Notes under the pieces: model-generated
The model's input: only the letters and a program-made list of their open reading frames with translations
The model's database searches: none
Told to the model about the DNA's origin: nothing
Shown: in pieces, positions 1 through 4,321 of the stretch
How positions within the stretch are numbered: the first letter of the stretch is position 1
Layout: each line of letters begins with the position of its first letter
Assembly (NCBI GenBank): GCA_038213005.1
Contig: JBBQTU010000259.1
Location: 1 to 5,117, forward strand
DNA from: JBBQTU01 sp038213005
GTDB lineage: Bacteria; Planctomycetota; Phycisphaerae; Tepidisphaerales; Tepidisphaeraceae
DNA: 5,117 nt
Direction of reading: 5' to 3'
Position numbers and translations under genes: made by a program

Positions 1-1
1 A

Positions 2-220
2 CTGGTGCTGGAGTGCCAGGGTCAACGGCTGAGTTACGAGTTGTTGAGCAGCCGGCCGCAATTGAAGAAACCAAGGCGGACCGTGGTGAACAACCGGATG
101 TGGAAGCCGTCGGCGAAGCATCCATGGAGCGGGTCGGGTGTCCGGCTTGCTCCGCGTGTAAACCTTGCTCCGGCTGCGCCTACGCAAGGTTTACACGCGG
201 AAATACCTAAGGCAGCATGA
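2..220 (+). CDS. C-terminal end of an integrase-type transposase (partial, 5' end outside window)
   Basis: The frame open from base 2 to a TGA at 218-220 reads LVLECQGQRLSYELL, then a basic stretch (KKPRRTVVNNRMWKPS) ending in AKHPW at about residues 38-42 of the visible part. A beta-strand of the type G-x-x-L-x-Y-E followed by a basic linker and a WKP-x(4-5)-HPW tail is how I remember the C-termini of rve-domain (DDE) transposases of the IS481/ISNCY-like kind, so I assign it by resemblance only. The catalytic DDE domain would lie to the left of the window. The normal end is probably close to HPW (about base 127); the remaining ~30 residues run through a perfect hairpin (151-201) and look like read-through into inserted sequence. 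The terminal motif repeats at 214-258 directly downstream support an insertion-element context. The frame at 13-210 overlaps it and lacks any family resemblance. Confidence 0.55.
   Translation: MVLECQGQRLSYELLSSRPQLKKPRRTVVNNRMWKPSAKHPWSGSGVRLAPRVNLAPAAPTQGLHAEIPKAA
151..201. repeat. Perfect 18-bp inverted repeat (hairpin) with 15-nt loop
   Basis: Bases 151-168 (TCCGCGTGTAAACCTTGC) are the exact reverse complement of 184-201; the loop 169-183 is TCCGGCTGCGCCTAC. There is no T-run after it, so it is not a classical intrinsic terminator. It overlaps the last codons of the transposase remnant and could be a palindromic repeat inserted at the 3' end of that gene, or a stem-loop that ends its transcript. 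A short direct repeat CTTGCTCCG occurs at 146-154 and 164-172 (18-bp spacing). Confidence 0.85.
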
Positions 221-258
221 CATTTCTACTTCGGCTTAAAGCATGACATTTCTACTTC
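214..258. repeat. Two 19-bp direct repeats, likely terminal transposase-binding motifs of an insertion element
   Basis: The 19-mer AGCATGACATTTCTACTTC occurs at 214-232 and again, identically, at 240-258, a 26-bp period. It lies just downstream of the transposase tail. Multiple copies of a motif containing TGACATTTCTA (GAAATGTCA on the other strand) near an element end are typical of IS21/IS481-like elements, where they are binding sites for the transposase. The exact outer tip is not determined; it may lie near 259-269. No target-site duplication can be seen because the left end is outside the window. Confidence 0.6.
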
Positions 259-269
259 TTGACGACAGG

Positions 270-300
<31 letters not shown>

Positions 301-405
301 GACGAGCGGTATCGTGGGTGATAGGTGAGGCGTGATGGCGGAGAGCGTGGCGAGAGCGGCTTCGGCACAACGGGGGCTTACGGCTTGAGGTCGGCGCAGA
401 GAAGT

Positions 406-738
406 TCAGTCTGCGATGAAGCCCACGGAAATGGGGTCATACCGGAAACGAGCAATAGACCCATCCTTGATCCTCTCGATCGCTTCGTCGATTGCCGACA
501 GCGGAACGAGAAACCATTCGCGTGGCTCGACCTGCCAGCCGAAGCGGTCCTTCAATTGCAGGTCGAGCCGCGCGGCAAACACCAGGTCCGGTGAACCCGG
601 AAGCGAACGGTAGTGAAGCCGGTAGCGCCCGCCCATGGCGTGGACCAGACGGCGCACGATTACCTCTGGCCTCGTGTCCGTGGACTTCACCAGCGCCATG
701 ATTCGGGATCGCTCAAGCTTGCTTACCGTGTCGGCCAT
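406..738 (-). pseudogene. vsr: Chimeric remnant: Vsr endonuclease N-terminus joined to the C-terminal end of a GIY-YIG-like protein
   Basis: The 110-residue product begins as a very short patch repair endonuclease: MADTVSKLERSRIMALVKS, then T-R-P-E (Glu25) and LPGSPDLVF (Asp51), in register with E. coli Vsr Glu25 and Asp51. Vsr nicks the strand 5' of T in T:G mismatches made by deamination of 5-methylcytosine and normally accompanies a C5 methyltransferase, which is present here. After about residue 57 the family stops: the next Vsr segment (VIFVHGCFWH, with the catalytic His64 and His69 and the zinc ligands) is absent. Instead the chain continues with DRFGWQVEPREWFLVPLSAI and DEAIERIKDGSI...YDP, which resembles, from memory, the C-terminus of GIY-YIG/T5orf172-type proteins without their catalytic domain. 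Length is 110 residues against about 135-155 for Vsr. It is almost certainly inactive as a mismatch nuclease. No clear ribosome binding site precedes the ATG. Confidence 0.75.
524..569. repeat. 12-bp perfect inverted repeat at the Vsr fusion joint
   Basis: GGCTCGACCTGC at 524-535 is the exact reverse complement of 558-569, with a 22-nt spacer. The right arm lies at the place where Vsr homology ends (about residues 56-60 of the chimera). It may be a coincidence of coding, or the hairpin or microhomology at which the deletion that made the chimera was resolved. Confidence 0.7.
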
Positions 739-750
739 GCTGTACCGATT

Positions 751-780
751 TTGGGACCACCGGCCTGCCTGCCCTATACT
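751..780 (+). promoter_or_regulatory. Sigma70-like promoter for the small rightward gene
   Basis: A -35 TTGGGA (751-756) and a -10 TATACT (775-780) are separated by 18 bp, in the 68-bp gap between two divergent genes. The predicted start at about 787 would give a leader of roughly 20 nt. A good Shine-Dalgarno AGGGAG (794-799) sits 7 nt before the ATG at 807. The spacer is G+C-rich. Confidence 0.55.
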
Positions 781-806
781 TTATCGCAACCTTAGGGAGC
801 CTACCC

Positions 807-1007
807 ATGGACACTGTAGCTCTGACAGCACTGAAGAAGGATTTCGCTGAATGGTCTGGCGGCTTTCCACCAGATTCGCTGGAACAGATCACTGTCTACA
901 TTGACTATACGCTTCCAGTCGGAACCAACCCCGATGAGGCCCGTCAGAGCCTGATTGGTTGGATGGATCAGGAAGCAATGGTCCCTCCCCGCTCCGCGAA
1001 AGCATAG
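807..1007 (+). CDS. Small acidic hypothetical protein, 66 residues
   Basis: The start ATG at 807 is well supported by AGGGAG 7 nt upstream and by a promoter-like pair before it. The product has a helix-like N-terminus (LTALKKDFAEW), a central SGGFPPDSLEQITVYIDY segment and a C-terminal helix (DEARQSLIGWMDQE), so it looks like a small folded alpha/beta protein with net negative charge. I have a vague impression that similar ~60-residue proteins with an F-A-E-x-S-G-G-F-P-P core occur in Planctomycetota, but I cannot assign a function. There is no signal peptide or membrane segment. It is the only rightward gene between the defence genes and lies tail-to-tail with the DUF4928-like gene, only 8 bp between the stop codons. 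A role as a regulator or inhibitor of the neighbouring system is possible but has no sequence support. Confidence 0.7.
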   Translation: MDTVALTALKKDFAEWSGGFPPDSLEQITVYIDYTLPVGTNPDEARQSLIGWMDQEAMVPPRSAKA

Positions 1008-1015
1008 TGCCCGCC

Positions 1016-1945
1016 CTACTCGACCTCGATCTTGAGCAACATGTCGCTCTCAACGCTTTCGAGGCGACGGTTGTACTCCTTGACGATCCGCTTGAGCGTA
1101 CCAAGGAACCGCTGTTGGTCCCCTGTCGACATCTCGACAATGTTGCCGCCGATGAAGTCCTCGATCGCCTGTATCATCACGCGCTTGTCGATACCCTGAT
1201 CCTCTGCGAGATGCCGGGCCTTCTCTGCCTGCTCACGCGGAACCAGCAGAAATGGGCGTAGGTTTGACTGTAGATTCTGGCCGCACTTCCGAAGGACGTC
1301 GCTGCTAGGGCTTGCGGTGACGTGGTACACGGTTGACCCAAGTATGAAATCGCCCGCCCGCCCTGTCTGAGCATCCCCTGCGTGGCCGGCATGGTTTGGA
1401 ACGTCCGCCTCAGGGTGCCGCGTCTGAAGTTTCGCCCCGACAAGGTGCTGTTCAACCTTCCCGCCCGATCGGTCCTTTGCAACGGCCAGAATCGCGCCGA
1501 TCCATGCATCAGGAGAGAGTTGTTGGTCGCAGTTGATTCGGAGGTGTTGGCGGTTCAGCCATTGCCTTGCCTGATCGGCAAGCAGTTCAATGGCTTGCAG
1601 CAGGCACTCGTCTCGCTTCGCCGTCTCCATCACAGCGAGTGCCGCCCCCCACTGCAACGCCTCAAAAAGACGTTGGCCATCCTGATGCCCAGCACGTGTT
1701 GTGACTTCCTTGAGATACCGCTTCGGCAAGCCGTAGCGATCCAGAACAGCTCCCAATCCTGAGCGAGCGTGCTTGATCTCTCCGCGCGCAGAAAGCACGT
1801 CCACCCGTTCCACCGGGCATTGCGTCCGCAGGTGGTCAAGCACAACGATACCGACACAAACCGTGTTGCGCGATGCAGCCTTTGCACCCGAGCACGCTGC
1901 CAGCCACGTCCTCAGAGGAGCCAACACTGGATTCGTCCGACTCAT
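1016..1945 (-). CDS. DUF4928-family protein, probable restriction partner of the adjacent C5 methyltransferase
   Basis: The 309-residue protein starts at ATG 1945, chosen over the longer frame because AAGGGA (1954-1959) lies 8 nt upstream and the ATG overlaps the methyltransferase TGA as ATGA, the usual coupling. The longer start would fall deep inside the methyltransferase. Residues 1-100 show a helical region (NTVCVGIVVLDHLR, GLGAVLDRYGL). The conserved core is GGKVEQHLVGAKL (161-173) and AGHAGDAQTGRAGDF followed by YHVTASPS (187-214); the C-terminus has NLRPFLLVPREQAEKAR and a helical tail. From memory this is the DUF4928 pattern, a family found next to C5 cytosine methyltransferases and thought to supply endonuclease function. 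Glu165, Asp191 and Asp199 before a beta-strand are compatible with a PD-(D/E)xK-like site, but no canonical E-x-K is visible. It looks full length. Function is inferred from the family and neighbours. Confidence 0.7.
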   Translation of the reverse strand: MSRTNPVLAPLRTWLAACSGAKAASRNTVCVGIVVLDHLRTQCPVERVDVLSARGEIKHARSGLGAVLDRYGLPKRYLKEVTTRAGHQDGQRLFEALQWGAALAVMETAKRDECLLQAIELLADQARQWLNRQHLRINCDQQLSPDAWIGAILAVAKDRSGGKVEQHLVGAKLQTRHPEADVPNHAGHAGDAQTGRAGDFILGSTVYHVTASPSSDVLRKCGQNLQSNLRPFLLVPREQAEKARHLAEDQGIDKRVMIQAIEDFIGGNIVEMSTGDQQRFLGTLKRIVKEYNRRLESVESDMLLKIEVE

Positions 1946-3120
1946 CGCTTCCGTCCCTTCCGCTTGGTCGTGGCCATGCCGATCATCGCAGTGATCTCCG
2001 GCCTCAGGTAGTGCTCCGAAATCCACTCGATTGCCGGCACGCACACTGCATCGCCAAACCCAAAGAGCGCCTGATTGAGCGGCACATCAATGGCATAGGA
2101 GTCGGGGACGCCCTGAAGCCTGGCACACTCCCGGCCTGTGAACAGTCGCACCTGAGAGCGGCCCATGCCTGCCTTGAAGAGAATCTGCCGCCCACTTCCA
2201 CCGCGTGGCGTTCGCAGGCACCCGGCGATTCCATCGGTCCGGAGTTCAGCCATCGAGCGGCCGTTGCGGACCCTCCGGAAGGCCGTCGCGTATGACACCT
2301 GTTTCGCCGCGATCATGGCCTTGGCGTCTACAAGGTGCCGCTCGCTCAACTGGTCCATGAAGTACTTCGCCCGTTCGCGGTTCCACCACTCCTCAGCATC
2401 GTCCGGCAAGTCCTCAATCACCTTCTCCAGGGATATCTGTCGCTCCGGCAACGAAGGCAGGGGACGCAGATCCCAGCGGATATGCGGATGGGTGGTTATG
2501 AAAGCTGTCAGAGCGTTAGACCGCGGCCCGGGCTGCCATCCCCCTCCGTGACCGCCGCTCAGACGCTCATGTTTGGCGACCACGAAGAGCCGCGGCCTGC
2601 TCTGCGGCACCCAATGGGATGCGTTGATCGTGATGGCGTCCACGGCATAGCCCAGGGCGTTGAGGGCCACAAGCGCCTTCTCGAAGTCCTTGCCGTCATC
2701 TGACATCAGGAAGCCGACCACATTCTCCAGAAGGACAAGTGGCGGCCGACGGTCTCCCATCTCGGTGAGAATGCGGATCAGCCCCCAGAAGGCGCTCGAC
2801 TCCTTACCATCCAAGCCATCCATCGAGCCGGCAATCGAAAGATCATTGCACGGGAATGATGCTGTGAACAACTCCGCCTCGGGAATGTCGGCCGCAGGCA
2901 GATTGTGGATGTCGCCAAGGTTGAAGTCGTCTCTGCCGAAGTTCGCCTCGTACATCCTTAGCTTCTGGGGCTCAATGTCGTTGGCGAAGATCACCCGCCA
3001 GCGCTGCCGCTCCAAAGCCAGCCGGACCAGGCCAATGCCAGCGAAGAACTCCACCGCCCGGTACGTCAGCGGAACGGCCGGGGCAACCAGCTTGCGCGAT
3101 CTCGATACGGGTCTATGCAT
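1942..3120 (-). CDS. DNA (cytosine-5) methyltransferase, complete
   Basis: The 392-residue enzyme carries the C5-methyltransferase motifs in order: I VEFFAGIGLVRLAL (23-36, SAM binding); IV FPCNDLSIAG (89-98) with the catalytic Cys91; VI ENV (132-134); VIII QSRPRLFV (173-180); IX-like CLRTPRGGSG (301-310) after the target-recognition region (about 185-295); and X FGFGDAVCVP (353-362). It transfers a methyl group from SAM to carbon 5 of cytosine in a target site that cannot be predicted here. Motif IV is PCNDLS rather than the common PCQPFS, and motif X has GDAV rather than GNAV; both are tolerable variants. It overlaps the next gene (DUF4928-like) by ATGA, implying co-translation. The start at 3120 has no Shine-Dalgarno, lies inside the end of the helicase remnant, and follows a promoter by only 9 nt. 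A vsr remnant downstream fits a former Dcm/Vsr-type locus. Confidence 0.93.
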   Translation of the reverse strand: MHRPVSRSRKLVAPAVPLTYRAVEFFAGIGLVRLALERQRWRVIFANDIEPQKLRMYEANFGRDDFNLGDIHNLPAADIPEAELFTASFPCNDLSIAGSMDGLDGKESSAFWGLIRILTEMGDRRPPLVLLENVVGFLMSDDGKDFEKALVALNALGYAVDAITINASHWVPQSRPRLFVVAKHERLSGGHGGGWQPGPRSNALTAFITTHPHIRWDLRPLPSLPERQISLEKVIEDLPDDAEEWWNRERAKYFMDQLSERHLVDAKAMIAAKQVSYATAFRRVRNGRSMAELRTDGIAGCLRTPRGGSGRQILFKAGMGRSQVRLFTGRECARLQGVPDSYAIDVPLNQALFGFGDAVCVPAIEWISEHYLRPEITAMIGMATTKRKGRKR

Positions 3121-3292
3121 CTGCCGCGGATGCTACCACACGCCGGCCACTGTCCCAAATGGGTCGCGTCACACGCAGCCGGCACACTCTCGCCTGCATC
3201 GGCCGCATGCCCAGCGCGTCCGCCGCCGCCGAATGGCCGTCGTGGGCGTACTTCACGGACACGGATGGGATCATCGGTCGGTTCTCGCTCAT
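3113..3292 (-). pseudogene. Remnant of a DEAD/DEAH-box defence helicase (N-terminal ~36 residues only)
   Basis: This 59-codon frame starts at ATG 3292, immediately after the RhuM stop codon, with GGGGAG (3304-3299) 6 nt upstream, so it is translated in the same operon. The first residues, MSENRPMIPSVSVKYAHDG and then ALGMRPMQARV, match the start I remember for a family of defence-island helicases (x-LGMREMQ-A-x, followed by QYLL-K-APPASGKSRALMF). The Walker A segment that should follow at about residue 45-65 is missing: after ARV (about base 3184) the chain continues as CRLRVTRPIWDSGRRVVASAADA, probably translated promoter region of the methyltransferase, and stops at TAG 3113-3115, overlapping the methyltransferase start by 8 nt (ATGCATAG). 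A full helicase would be hundreds of residues longer, so this is a deletion product. Its main present role may be to feed ribosomes to the methyltransferase start. Confidence 0.6.
3130..3158 (-). promoter_or_regulatory. Candidate promoter for the methyltransferase/DUF4928 pair, nearly leaderless
   Basis: On the minus strand TTGGGA (3158-3153) and TAGCAT (3135-3130) are 17 bp apart. Only 9 nt separate the -10 from the methyltransferase ATG at 3120, so transcription would start at or within about 3 nt of the start codon. The absence of a Shine-Dalgarno there agrees with a leaderless start or with coupling to the upstream remnant. The -35 begins TTGGGAC, as does that of the promoter at 751. Confidence 0.4.
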
Positions 3293-4318
3293 TTACTTCT
3301 CCCCGGAATCTGGCTTCTTCTTGTTTCGTTTCAGTTTCTGATCGAGGTCTTCGATCTGTCGCAGATCCTCCGCGTCCGCATCAATCGCCTCTGCCGCACG
3401 GCGATTTGCGTCGAACGCCTCGTACCGCTCCTGTGCGATCGCCTTCATCTCGTCGTGGCTGAGCTTACCCGGCCCTTTGAGTACCGGCCGATCGTTGAAC
3501 GCCAGCATCTTGTCCACGTTTTGGCGCCAGAAGTCGAGCGTCAGGTCTTTACGCTCCTTCACGCGCAGCTCCGCCTGCTCCAGGAAGATCACCACCAGCC
3601 GGTTCAGCGTATCAACCTCGTCGGCGCTCAGGTAGTTCTTCGCCACGATCACGTCTTGCTTGCGGACGCGCTGGCCGTCCCAAGCGGTCAAATTCATGTT
3701 CGGCTTCGACGGGTTGGCACGCTTCACCACGATTTCCGCCGCAGTGTGTCTCGTGGTTGCGAACAACAGCTTGTTTTGCACTTCGGCGAAGAATTGGTTG
3801 GTGTCCCGCTCCAGCACCTTGTAGTCAGAACTTAGCGAAAACAGATCCCGCACCTTCTGGTAAAATCGCTTTTCCGACGCCCGAATATCGCGGATCCGCG
3901 CCAGAAGCTCGTCAAAGTAGTCCCACCGCCCGGCATTCTTCAGCTTCTCGTCGTTGAGAATGAAGCCTTTGATCAGGTATTCCCGCAGGTTGGTCGTCGC
4001 CCATTGCCGAAATTGCGTGCCTCGGGGCGAGCGGATACGGTAGCCGATGGCAAGGATCAAGCCGAGGTTGTAGTAAGTGAGGACACGCTGCACCTCGCGA
4101 AGCCCTTCGGATTGAACTGTCAAGGATTCCTTGACAGTTGCCTCCGGCTGTAACTCCTGCTCTTCAAAGATGTTCTGTGCATGCAGGGAGACGTTCTGCT
4201 TGGTCGTCTGGAACAATTCGGCGATCTCCGCCTGTGTCAGCCAGATCGTCTGCCCGTCCACCCGCAGATTCATGCGGGTCTGCCCGTCGTCGGAGGTATA
4301 CAGGATCAGATCGCTCAT
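3293..4318 (-). CDS. rhuM: RhuM-family (virulence RhuM) protein, complete
   Basis: The 341-residue protein has the RhuM hallmarks: an N-terminal helix-turn-helix/Bro-like region (IWLTQAEIAELFQTTKQNVS, 25-44), the signature ATVKESLTVQSEG (60-72), VQRVLTYYNLGLILAIGYR and RGTQFRQWAT (about 76-107), LREYLIKGFILNDEKLK (111-127), then the C-terminal conserved block HTAAEIVVKRANPSKPNMNL (181-200) and DVIVAKNYLSADEVDTLNRL (212-231). The tail is highly charged and ends in a lysine-rich stretch (KLKRNKKKPD). RhuM genes occur in Salmonella SPI-3 and very often inside restriction-modification and other defence loci; their biochemical role is unknown, with DNA-binding or toxin-like functions proposed. The ATG at 4318 is supported by AAGGAG (4332-4327) 8 nt upstream and comes 3 nt after the stop of the methyltransferase remnant. 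No catalytic motif is evident. Confidence 0.92.
   Translation of the reverse strand: MSDLILYTSDDGQTRMNLRVDGQTIWLTQAEIAELFQTTKQNVSLHAQNIFEEQELQPEATVKESLTVQSEGLREVQRVLTYYNLGLILAIGYRIRSPRGTQFRQWATTNLREYLIKGFILNDEKLKNAGRWDYFDELLARIRDIRASEKRFYQKVRDLFSLSSDYKVLERDTNQFFAEVQNKLLFATTRHTAAEIVVKRANPSKPNMNLTAWDGQRVRKQDVIVAKNYLSADEVDTLNRLVVIFLEQAELRVKERKDLTLDFWRQNVDKMLAFNDRPVLKGPGKLSHDEMKAIAQERYEAFDANRRAAEAIDADAEDLRQIEDLDQKLKRNKKKPDSGEK
4115..4139. repeat. 25-bp palindrome inside rhuM (12-bp arms, 1-nt centre)
   Basis: AACTGTCAAGGA (4115-4126) is the exact reverse complement of TCCTTGACAGTT (4128-4139). It encodes the conserved TVKESLTVQ motif, so part of the symmetry may follow from conserved residues, but synonymous choices were needed to make it perfect. 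It could be a binding site for RhuM's own helix-turn-helix domain. Confidence 0.85.
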
Positions 4319-4321
4319 CCA

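Noticed and set aside
151..201. Integron attC site or intrinsic terminator
   Set aside because: The arms are perfectly paired with no extrahelical bases and no GTTRRRY core, and no T-run follows.
13..210. Cysteine-rich small protein in frame 1 (CPACSACKPCSGC)
   Set aside because: The cysteines come from the hairpin sequence, the frame overlaps the better-supported transposase tail, and no start signal precedes it.
1946..2044. Longer start for the DUF4928-like gene
   Set aside because: The extra 33 residues lie inside the methyltransferase C-terminus, have no ribosome binding site support, and the ATGA overlap with AAGGGA upstream explains the start at 1945.
2660..3835. A 391-codon open frame on the plus strand
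   Set aside because: It lies antisense to the motif-complete C5 methyltransferase and RhuM genes, crosses both, and has low-complexity, Arg/Ser/Leu-rich composition with no domain; it is a G+C-rich shadow.
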